Made by a program: the position numbers and the translations under genes. Below, piece by piece: positions 1 to 6,370 of a stretch of DNA of 50,655 bases. Position 1 is the first letter of the stretch. Each line of letters begins with the position of its first letter. Under the pieces are notes generated by a model, which made no database searches, had not been told where the DNA came from, and saw nothing but the letters and a program-made list of their open reading frames with translations. Source of the stretch: UBA8752 sp036159995 (GTDB taxonomy: Bacteria; Bacteroidota; Bacteroidia; Flavobacteriales_D; Sanyastnellaceae); the NCBI GenBank assembly GCA_036159995.1, contig JAYYEI010000058.1, positions 1 through 50,655 on the forward strand, read 5' to 3'.

Positions 1-1977
1 TTCGACGCTCGACCCGAACCCGATCATCCGGACCGTGTCCCCGTATTTCTCTCCGAAGAGCATCATGGCCCCGGCGGCCTTGGCCTCCTCGAGCGGAATG
101 TTCCGCCGCTCATCGAGTGCGCGGTTCTCCCGCACGGCCGCATTGACCTTCTGCTCGACCTCGAGGAGCTCCTCGGACGTCATCTTCTGGAAATGGCTGA
201 AGTCGAAGCGAAGGGCGGCGTCCTTGACGAGGGAGCCCTTCTGCTCCACGTGGGTGCCCAAGACGTCCCGCAGGGCCTCGTGCAGGAGGTGGGTGGCCGT
301 GTGGTTCAGGGTGGTTTCCCGTCGCTTGTCGGCGTGGACCTTTGCCGTGAACCGGGCGGACGGATCGGCCGGAAGCCGGTCCGCGATGTGCAGGATGAGC
401 TCGTTTTCCTTCCGGGTCGTCAGGATGGGCAGGCTTCCGTCGGGCCCGATGAGCTCACCGGTGTCCCCAACCTGTCCTCCGCCTTCCGGGTAGAAGGGGG
501 TGAGGTTGAAGACCAATTGGTAGCGGGTCTTGTCCTTGACCTTGACCTCGCGCCAGCGGGTGATGCGGACCTCGGCTTCCAAGCGCTCGTAGCCCACGAA
601 TTCCTCGATGCGGTCCTCCTCGAGGACGGTCCAGTCCCCCGCCTCCATCTTGCCGGCTGCCCGCGAGCGGTCCTTCTGTCGGGCCAACGCCGCCTCGAAG
701 CCGGCCTGGTCCACCTCGACGCCGTTCTCCCCACAGATGAGGGCAGTCAGGTCGATGGGGAATCCGTAGGTGTCGTACAGTTCGAAGGCGGCGTCTCCGT
801 CGAGCCGGTCGGCCCCGGAAATCTTCTCGTCCAACCGCTGGATGCCCTTGTCGAGGGTACGCAGGAAGCCCTCCTCCTCTTCCTTCATCACTTTGGCGAT
901 GAGGGCCTGTTGGGCGCGGAGCTCGGGGAAGAAGTCGCCCATCTGGTCGGCCATGACGTCCACCAGTTCGAACAGGAACGGGCGGTCGAGGCCGAGGAAG
1001 CTGTAGCCGTAGCGCACGGCCCGGCGGAGGATGCGGCGGATCACATACCCGGCGCCGGCGTTGGAGGGGAGCTGCCCGTCGGCGATGGAGAAGGCCACGG
1101 CACGCACGTGGTCTGCACAGACGCGCAGGGCCACGTTCACCTTGTCGTCTCCACCGGTGTAGGTCTTACCGGAGGCCTGGCTCAAGTGGCCGATCAACGG
1201 CTGGAAGACGTCCGTGTCGTAGTTGCTCTGCTTGCCCTGCAGGACGGCGGTGAGGCGCTCGAAGCCCATGCCGGTGTCGATGTGCCGGGCCGGAAGGGGC
1301 TCGAGGGATCCGTCCGCCTTCCGCATGAACTGCATGAAGACGAGGTTCCAGATTTCGATGACCTGCGGGTGGTCCTGGTTGACGAGCTCGGCGCCCGGGA
1401 CGGCAGCCCGGTCGGCCTCGCTTCGGATGTCCACGTGGATTTCCGAGCAGGGGCCACAGGGACCGGTCTCACCCATTTCCCAGAAGTTGTCCTTCTTGTC
1501 GGCCTTCAGGATGCGCTCGGCGGGCACGTGTTGGGACCAGAAGTCGATGGCCTCCTGATCGAGGGGCAACCCATCCCCGGCGTCGCCTTCGAAGACGGTG
1601 ATGTACAGGCGGTCCTTGTCGATGCCGTAGCGGTCTGTGAGCAGCTCCCAGGCCCAGTCGATGGCCTCCTGCTTGAAGTAGTCGCCGAAGGACCAATTCC
1701 CCAGCATCTCGAACATGGTGTGGTGGTAGGTGTCCACACCCACCTCCTCGAGGTCGTTGTGCTTGCCGCTGACCCGCAGGCATTTCTGGGTGTCCGCCAC
1801 CCGGGGGGACTTGGCCGGCCGGTTGCCGAGGAAGATGTCCTTGAACGGGTTCATGCCCGCATTGGTGAACATCAACGTCGGGTCGTCCTTCAGCACCATG
1901 GGAGCCGAAGGCACGATGTCGTGGGCCTTCTCGCGGAAGAAATCGAGGAACGTGCGGCGGATCGTGGCGGCGTCCAT
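1..1977 (-). CDS. alaS: Alanyl-tRNA synthetase, C-terminal part cut by window edge
   Basis: This cytoplasmic class II synthetase charges tRNA-Ala and hydrolyses mischarged tRNA. The minus-strand frame is open from the ATG at 1977 to base 1, giving 659 codons without a stop. The aminoacylation core is recognisable near the N-terminus, with FTNAGMNPFKD followed by HHTMFEMLGNWSFGD. The editing-domain metal motif HTATHLLHEAL lies at about residues 557-567. The protein is cut at ...GFGSSVE, just before the place where the family carries the CGGTH part of the editing metal site, so roughly 200 residues should lie outside the window. The gene diverges from the M23 peptidase gene. I am very sure of the family. 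Confidence 0.97.
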   Translation of the reverse strand, partial: MDAATIRRTFLDFFREKAHDIVPSAPMVLKDDPTLMFTNAGMNPFKDIFLGNRPAKSPRVADTQKCLRVSGKHNDLEEVGVDTYHHTMFEMLGNWSFGDYFKQEAIDWAWELLTDRYGIDKDRLYITVFEGDAGDGLPLDQEAIDFWSQHVPAERILKADKKDNFWEMGETGPCGPCSEIHVDIRSEADRAAVPGAELVNQDHPQVIEIWNLVFMQFMRKADGSLEPLPARHIDTGMGFERLTAVLQGKQSNYDTDVFQPLIGHLSQASGKTYTGGDDKVNVALRVCADHVRAVAFSIADGQLPSNAGAGYVIRRILRRAVRYGYSFLGLDRPFLFELVDVMADQMGDFFPELRAQQALIAKVMKEEEEGFLRTLDKGIQRLDEKISGADRLDGDAAFELYDTYGFPIDLTALICGENGVEVDQAGFEAALARQKDRSRAAGKMEAGDWTVLEEDRIEEFVGYERLEAEVRITRWREVKVKDKTRYQLVFNLTPFYPEGGGQVGDTGELIGPDGSLPILTTRKENELILHIADRLPADPSARFTAKVHADKRRETTLNHTATHLLHEALRDVLGTHVEQKGSLVKDAALRFDFSHFQKMTSEELLEVEQKVNAAVRENRALDERRNIPLEEAKAAGAMMLFGEKYGDTVRMIGFGSSVE

Positions 1978-2056
1978 GGGGTCCTTGTGGTGGCGTTGTT
2001 CACACGCCTGTGTTGGTGGTAAACTCTGTGAAAGCCGCGGCGGGCGCGGGTTTCCG

Positions 2057-2088
2057 GTTGTGAAAGTAGGGACTTTCGCGTACTTTTG
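2057..2088 (+). promoter_or_regulatory. Bacteroidota-type promoter of the M23 peptidase gene
   Basis: A GTTG at 2057-2060 (-33 element) is followed after 20 bases by TACTTTTG at 2081-2088 (-7 element). This matches the Bacteroidota sigma-factor consensus TTTG-N19-21-TAnnTTTG. The ATG is 16 bases beyond the -7 box, so the expected 5' leader is only about 12 bases. Confidence 0.7.
2061..2068 (-). promoter_or_regulatory. Candidate -7 box for alaS
   Basis: Read on the minus strand the octamer is TACTTTCA, close to the Bacteroidota -7 consensus TAnnTTTG. It lies 83 bases before the alaS ATG. It forms part of an inverted repeat (GAAAGT, four bases, ACTTTC) shared with the divergent M23 promoter. 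No good -33 TTG is visible at the expected distance, so confidence is low. Confidence 0.3.
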
Positions 2089-2104
2089 CGCCGGATTTTT
2101 TTCC

Positions 2105-3076
2105 ATGAGGAAACACCACATCCGGTTCAACGAGGCCCAGCTCCGCATGGAAGCGGTGCCGTATACAACCGCGGATTACGTCCGTTGGTTCCTTGCGCGT
2201 GCCGTGCTGTTCGCCGCGGTGGCCGTGGGTTCCATCCTCACCTTCGACCAGTATTTCGAGAGCCCCAAGGTCCGGAGCCAAAAGCGCCAGATCGAGTTCC
2301 TCGAGTCCCAACTGACCACCATGGAAGGGCAAGTGTCTGACATGACCGGCGCCCTCGAAGAGTTGACGGAGCGGGACGAAGTGATCTACCGGAACATCTT
2401 CGGCGCCGAGCCTTATCCCGATCACCTGCGCAACCCCGGCATCGGTGGAGCGGACCGCTACCGGGACCTCCGCGGCCTCGAGCAGAGTGAGCAGGTCATC
2501 GCCCTGCGGGAGCAGATGGCCGAGCTGGAGCGTCGCATGGTGGCCCAGGGCGAGAGCTTTGGGCAGCTGGTCGACCTGGCCGGGAGCAAGCAGGAGATGC
2601 TGGAGAGCATTCCCGCCATCCAACCTGTCCGGAACAGCGACCTGAAGCGGATGGCCAGCGGATACGGGTATCGCATCCACCCCATCTACAAAGTCCGGAA
2701 AATGCACTGGGGCATGGACTTCTCGGCTCCGACCGGCACCGAGATCTTCGCCACCGGAAACGGCAAGGTGGTCGAGGTCAAGAAGAAGTACAACGGCTAC
2801 GGCCACCACATCAAGATCCAGCACGGCTACGGCTACGAGACCCTGTACGCGCACATGTCCAAGATCCTGGTGCGCAAGGGCCAACGCGTGGAGCGGGGTG
2901 AGGTCATCGGCCTCGTGGGCTCCACCGGCACATCGGTGGCACCACACCTGCACTACGAGGTGTTCAAGGAGGGCAAGCGGGTCAATCCGGCCCATTATTA
3001 CTTCAACGACCTCTCGCCCGAGCAGTACGAACTGCTCCTGGCTGCGTCTGAGAACGCCAACCAGAGCTTCGACTGA
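2105..3076 (+). CDS. M23 family murein endopeptidase, membrane-anchored
   Basis: This is a 323-residue LytM/M23 zinc metallopeptidase expected to cut peptidoglycan cross-links in the periplasm. One membrane segment lies at about residues 28-47. It is followed by coiled-coil-like stretches (about 55-95 and 125-165) and then the M23 domain (about 185-295). The zinc and catalytic residues appear as H201-x3-D205 in HWGMD, H250 in LYAH, and H281/H283 in the HLH motif, so the enzyme looks active rather than a degenerate EnvC or NlpD type. I chose the ATG at 2105 because it follows a strong -7 box; the open frame extends further upstream but overlaps alaS. The merR-like gene follows after 45 bases. 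Confidence 0.9.
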   Translation: MRKHHIRFNEAQLRMEAVPYTTADYVRWFLARAVLFAAVAVGSILTFDQYFESPKVRSQKRQIEFLESQLTTMEGQVSDMTGALEELTERDEVIYRNIFGAEPYPDHLRNPGIGGADRYRDLRGLEQSEQVIALREQMAELERRMVAQGESFGQLVDLAGSKQEMLESIPAIQPVRNSDLKRMASGYGYRIHPIYKVRKMHWGMDFSAPTGTEIFATGNGKVVEVKKKYNGYGHHIKIQHGYGYETLYAHMSKILVRKGQRVERGEVIGLVGSTGTSVAPHLHYEVFKEGKRVNPAHYYFNDLSPEQYELLLAASENANQSFD

Positions 3077-3083
3077 GGCTCGA

Positions 3084-3114
3084 TTTGGCCCCCGGTTCCA
3101 CCTTGCGCATCTTG
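3084..3114 (+). promoter_or_regulatory. Candidate promoter of the MerR-type gene
   Basis: TTTG at 3084-3087 is followed after 20 bases by CATCTTG at 3108-3114, a variant of the -7 box. Only seven bases separate the box from the ATG at 3122, so the transcript would be leaderless or nearly so. Confidence 0.5.
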
Positions 3115-3121
3115 CAAGGCC

Positions 3122-3451
3122 ATGGCCACGAAACGGTATTGGACCATTTCTGAAGTCGCGGAGCAGTTCGACGTGAACGCTTCGCTGCTCCGCTATTGGG
3201 AAAAGGAGTTCTCCGCACTCGACCCCAAGAAGCAGGGAAGTGGCAAGCGCGCCTACACGGCCAAGGACATCGAGATCATCGGCGTCCTGCACGACCTGCT
3301 CAAACGCAAGGGCTACACCATCGACGGGGCCAAGCGTCAGCTCAAGCAGGCCCTCAAGGAGCACCGTCAGCTCGAAGCCCTGCGTCAGCGGTTGGAGGCC
3401 ATCCGTGCCGAGCTCGTCGACATCGCCGACGACGTCGAGGGCAAGGCCTGA
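3122..3451 (+). CDS. MerR family transcriptional regulator
   Basis: The 109-residue protein has an N-terminal MerR-type winged helix-turn-helix at about residues 3-75, with ISEVAEQFDVNASLLRYWEKEF as the recognition region and RAYTAKDIEII as the wing. A short coiled coil (about 78-105) probably serves for dimerisation. There is no C-terminal effector domain and no cysteine, so it is not a metal sensor of the classical kind. Small MerR proteins of this shape are common in Bacteroidota, often close to M23 peptidases, but their targets are not known to me. Its TGA directly abuts the TGA of the convergent hldD, giving TGATCA with no spacer and no terminator. Confidence 0.88.
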   Translation: MATKRYWTISEVAEQFDVNASLLRYWEKEFSALDPKKQGSGKRAYTAKDIEIIGVLHDLLKRKGYTIDGAKRQLKQALKEHRQLEALRQRLEAIRAELVDIADDVEGKA

Positions 3452-4429
3452 TCAGAGGGTCCGGTCCTTCATCAGGAAGTCCCGCACGTATTCCCCGACC
3501 CCGTCTTCGAGGGCCGTCATCTCACGGTCATAGCCGATGCCCCGCAGCTTGGACAGGTCGGCCTCGGTGAAATACTGGTAGGTGTCCCGGATGTCTTTCG
3601 GGGTGTCGATGAAGCCGATGTTCTCAGGCACCCCGAGCGCCTGGAAGGTGGCGCGGGTCAGGTCGAGGAAGCTGCGTGCCCGGCCGGAGCCCAGGTTGTA
3701 GAGGCCGCTGTCCCGGCGGTGGTGCATCAGCCAATGGCAGACGTCCACGACATCCCGCACGTAGACGAAGTCCCGGAGTTGCTCGCCGTCGGCGTAATCC
3801 TCCCGGTGGCTGCGGAAGAGCTTCATGCCGCCCGTTTCGCCGATCTGGCGGAAGGCGTGCATCACCACGGAGGCCATGCGGCCCTTGTGGTATTCGCCCG
3901 GCCCATAGACGTTGAAGAACTTGAGGCCAGCCCAGAAGTAGGGAGCCCGTCCGGCCTCCGCCTCGGCCAGCGCCCATCGGTCAAAGGCTTGCTTGCTGTC
4001 GCCATAGGGGTTGAGGGGCGTGAGCCGGTCGACCACCCCGTGGTCATCGCTGTACCCGTGCTCGCCACCGCCATAGGTGGCGGCACTCGAAGCGTAGACG
4101 AGCGGCAAGCCGAAGCGGACGCACAGCTGCCAGATCTCCTGGCTGTAGTTCAGGTTGAGCCGGTCGAACAGGGCGCGGTCCTGCTCGGTGGTGTCGGTCC
4201 GGGCGCCGAGGTGGAAGACGAACTGGACCTGGTTCTCATTGGCCTCGAGCCAGGCGGGAAAGTCCGCGCGGTCGATCCGTTCCACGCAGGTTCGGCCTTC
4301 GTGGTTGCGGGCCTTGTCGGGCCGCGCCGCGAAGTCGTCGACGAGCACCAGGTCGTTGAATCCCTCCGCATTGAGTCGCGCGGCCAGCGCACTGCCGATG
4401 AACCCGGCGGCCCCCGTGATGGTAATCAT
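3452..4429 (-). CDS. hldD: ADP-L-glycero-D-manno-heptose 6-epimerase
   Basis: This 325-residue short-chain (extended SDR) epimerase makes ADP-L-glycero-D-manno-heptose for the LPS inner core. The NADP-binding glycine motif TGAAGFIG is at residues 5-12, and the catalytic Tyr142-x3-Lys146 motif lies in PYGDSK. The later segment FKFFNVYGPGEYHKGRMASV is typical of HldD (here GLKFFNVYGPGEYHKGRM). I took the ATG at 4429, which sits five bases after a -7 box; an in-frame extension upstream would run through the divergent pterin gene. A close SDR such as another nucleotide-sugar epimerase is possible, but HldD fits in length and motifs. Confidence 0.9.
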   Translation of the reverse strand: MITITGAAGFIGSALAARLNAEGFNDLVLVDDFAARPDKARNHEGRTCVERIDRADFPAWLEANENQVQFVFHLGARTDTTEQDRALFDRLNLNYSQEIWQLCVRFGLPLVYASSAATYGGGEHGYSDDHGVVDRLTPLNPYGDSKQAFDRWALAEAEAGRAPYFWAGLKFFNVYGPGEYHKGRMASVVMHAFRQIGETGGMKLFRSHREDYADGEQLRDFVYVRDVVDVCHWLMHHRRDSGLYNLGSGRARSFLDLTRATFQALGVPENIGFIDTPKDIRDTYQYFTEADLSKLRGIGYDREMTALEDGVGEYVRDFLMKDRTL

Positions 4430-4434
4430 GGGTA

Positions 4435-4448
4435 CGAAGGTACTTTCG
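4435..4448. promoter_or_regulatory. Divergent, palindromic -7 boxes for hldD and queD
   Basis: The 14 bases CGAAGGTACTTTCG form an imperfect palindrome. Read rightward, TACTTTCG (4441-4448) is a -7 box for the pterin gene, 11 bases before its ATG. Read leftward, TACCTTCG (4442-4435) is a -7 box for hldD, five bases before its ATG. The two boxes share two bases, and the whole intergenic region is only 30 bases. Good -33 elements are not obvious on either side. Confidence 0.5.
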
Positions 4449-4459
4449 CACTCCGCCCC

Positions 4460-4882
4460 ATGAAATACGTCTACGTTACCCGCCGCGCCCGTTTCAATGC
4501 CGCCCACAAGCTCTGGAATGACAACTGGTCCGAGGAGAAGAACCTCGAGGTCTTCGGCAAGTGCGCCAATCCGAACTGGCACGGCCACAACTACGAGTTG
4601 CATGTGACCCTCAAGGGGGTGCCCTCCGAGGAGACGGGGTATTGCATTGACCTCAAGGATTTGAAGGACATCATCAAGGAGCATGTCGAGGAGCCCCTCG
4701 ACCACCGCAACATCAACCTCGATGTCCCCTGGATGAAGGGCATCCGGTCGTCCACCGAGAATCTGCTCATTGGCATTTGGGAGCAGCTCGAGGGCCCCAT
4801 CGGCGAGACCGGCTGCACGCTCCACCACATCCGCTTGTACGAGACGGAGAACAACTACGCCGACTACTACGGCGGCGAGTGA
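4460..4882 (+). CDS. queD: 6-pyruvoyltetrahydropterin synthase / QueD family protein
   Basis: This 140-residue T-fold enzyme acts on 7,8-dihydroneopterin triphosphate, most likely giving 6-carboxytetrahydropterin for queuosine. The zinc ligands are visible as H16 in FNAAHKL and H41/H43 in WHGHNYEL. The catalytic Cys35 is in GKCANPN, and the acid/base Asp81-His82 pair is in DHRNIN. folE starts 40 bases downstream and supplies the substrate, which supports the pathway. Sequence alone does not separate QueD from PTPS-type or folate-linked (PTPS-III) activity, so the symbol is provisional. The start is set by the divergent promoter. Confidence 0.85.
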   Translation: MKYVYVTRRARFNAAHKLWNDNWSEEKNLEVFGKCANPNWHGHNYELHVTLKGVPSEETGYCIDLKDLKDIIKEHVEEPLDHRNINLDVPWMKGIRSSTENLLIGIWEQLEGPIGETGCTLHHIRLYETENNYADYYGGE

Positions 4883-4909
4883 CCGACCGCGGGCCCGGCG
4901 CCGCGGTGC

Positions 4910-4917
4910 TACCTTGC
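4910..4917 (+). promoter_or_regulatory. Candidate -7 box of folE
   Basis: TACCTTGC lies with five bases (GGGCC) between it and the folE ATG. It resembles the boxes in front of other genes here. No TTG is visible at the -33 position. Confidence 0.4.
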
Positions 4918-4922
4918 GGGCC

Positions 4923-5525
4923 ATGTCGCTCTACAGACGGGAAGACCACTACGACGAGGCCGCCATCGGGGGGATGGCCGACCATTACCGCGCCCTCATC
5001 GAGGCCATCGGGGAGGATGCGGGCCGGGAAGGCCTGCTGAAGACCCCCGAGCGGGCGGCTAAGGCCCTCGCGTTCCTGACCCAGGGCCAGAGTGCCGACC
5101 CCGCCGCCATCCTGCGGAGCGCCCTTTTTGAGGAGGATTGTGAGGAGATGGTGCTCATCCGCGACATCGAAGTCTTCTCCCTCTGCGAACACCACATGTT
5201 GCCGTTTCTGGGCAAGGCCCATGTGGCCTACCTGCCGCATGGTCGCATCACCGGACTCAGCAAGATTCCCCGGGTGGTGGACGTCTTCGCCCGCCGGCTG
5301 CAGGTGCAGGAGCGCCTCACCCGCCAGATCCGGGATTGCATCCAGGAGACCCTGGACCCGAAGGGCGTCGCCGTCGTCATCGAAGCGCGGCATCTGTGCA
5401 TGCAGATGCGGGGCGTGGAGAAGCAGCACAGCCTGACGACGACCAGCGCCTTCACCGGGGCGTTTCTCAATGATCCCAAAACGCGGAAGGAATTCATCCG
5501 CCTGATCGACACTCAGGGGGTGTAA
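4923..5525 (+). CDS. folE: GTP cyclohydrolase I
   Basis: This 200-residue enzyme opens GTP to 7,8-dihydroneopterin triphosphate, the entry step to folate and to queuosine via QueD. The zinc-binding cysteine and histidine are C88 and H91 in CEHHMLPF, with C159 in HLCMQMRG. The GTP-binding signature around GLSKIPRVVDVFARRLQVQE is intact, as is the C-terminal TTTSAFTGAF. The length is normal for FolE1. The ATG at 4923 directly follows a -7 box; the frame is open upstream only within the end of queD. The protein acts as a cytosolic homodecamer in the family. Confidence 0.96.
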   Translation: MSLYRREDHYDEAAIGGMADHYRALIEAIGEDAGREGLLKTPERAAKALAFLTQGQSADPAAILRSALFEEDCEEMVLIRDIEVFSLCEHHMLPFLGKAHVAYLPHGRITGLSKIPRVVDVFARRLQVQERLTRQIRDCIQETLDPKGVAVVIEARHLCMQMRGVEKQHSLTTTSAFTGAFLNDPKTRKEFIRLIDTQGV

Positions 5526-5541
5526 TCCGACCGGGATTGCC

Positions 5542-5548
5542 CATTTTG
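5542..5548 (+). promoter_or_regulatory. Candidate -7 box of the BI-1 gene
   Basis: CATTTTG (followed by C) ends five bases before the ATG at 5554. It resembles the rpsL box TAGTTTTGC, with the first T changed to C. There is no clear -33. Confidence 0.35.
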
Positions 5549-5553
5549 CACCC

Positions 5554-6300
5554 ATGACACCTCAAGATCCTCCCCGCCTGTTCAACGGCGGACAGCGGCC
5601 GACGGACTTCGCCGGCAGCGCCCCCATCGTCACCGACGAGCGCGGCTTCATGAACGCCGTGTTCGGTTGGATGGCCGCCGGCCTGTCCATCACCGGAGCC
5701 GTGGCTTGGTACTTCGCGACCAGCGGCGCCATCATGCTCCTCTTCAACGAGACGGGCGGCATGAACATGCTGGGCTGGATGGTCATGCTTGGCCCCTTGG
5801 CCTTCATCCTGGCGATGAACTTCGGTCTGCAACGGATGAGCGCCTCCACGCTGACCCTGCTCTTCGTGGCCTTCAGTGCCGTGATGGGCGCCTCGCTCAG
5901 CAGCATTTTCCTGGTCTACACCGGGTCGAGCATCATGCAGGTGTTCGGCATTACGGCGGGCACCTTCCTGGTCATGGCCATCGTGGGCTACACCACGTCC
6001 ACGGACCTGAGCCGGTTCGGGAGCTTGCTCTTCATGGCGCTCATCGGCATCCTCATCGCGATGGTGGTGAACTGGTTCCTGGCGTCCTCCGCCCTCGACT
6101 ACGCGATCTCCGTCGCGGGTGTGCTCATCTTCACCGGCCTCATCGCCTACGACACCCAGAAGCTCAAGCGCATCGCGGCTGGGGTGGAATACGGCAGTGA
6201 GACCGGACGAAAGCTCGCCCTGCTCGGTGCGACGAGTCTCTACCTCGACTTCGTCAACTTGTTCCTCTTCCTGCTGCGTCTTCTGGGTCGCCGGGATTGA
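5554..6300 (+). CDS. Bax inhibitor-1 / YccA family inner-membrane protein
   Basis: This 248-residue polytopic protein has about seven predicted membrane helices: near residues 35-55, 62-90, 95-115, 120-140, 148-165, 170-195 and a final amphipathic stretch near 220-245. The family motif is seen as FxGLIAYDTQKLK near residues 190-203. This group of UPF0005/TMBIM proteins forms pH-gated calcium-leak channels in the structurally studied members, and the YccA branch interacts with FtsH. The role here is inferred from the family only. It ends at a bidirectional terminator and converges with the deiminase gene. Confidence 0.88.
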   Translation: MTPQDPPRLFNGGQRPTDFAGSAPIVTDERGFMNAVFGWMAAGLSITGAVAWYFATSGAIMLLFNETGGMNMLGWMVMLGPLAFILAMNFGLQRMSASTLTLLFVAFSAVMGASLSSIFLVYTGSSIMQVFGITAGTFLVMAIVGYTTSTDLSRFGSLLFMALIGILIAMVVNWFLASSALDYAISVAGVLIFTGLIAYDTQKLKRIAAGVEYGSETGRKLALLGATSLYLDFVNLFLFLLRLLGRRD

Positions 6301-6316
6301 CAACGGATGACCCGGA

Positions 6317-6356
6317 CATGAAAAAGGCGGCCCGAATGAGGCCGCCTTTTTTCATG
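6317..6356. terminator. Bidirectional intrinsic terminator
   Basis: The GGCGGCC arm (6326-6332) pairs with GGCCGCC (6340-6346) around a seven-base loop. The stem is extended by A5/T6 tracts and CATG ends, so it works on both strands. It separates the convergent BI-1 and deiminase genes. Confidence 0.9.
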
Positions 6357-6370
6357 TCGGATGGCGCAGA

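Noticed and set aside
193..2022. 609-codon plus-strand open frame opposite alaS
   Set aside because: It is the mirror frame of a GC-rich real gene. The product has no recognisable motif, and alaS on the other strand carries clear catalytic and editing motifs.
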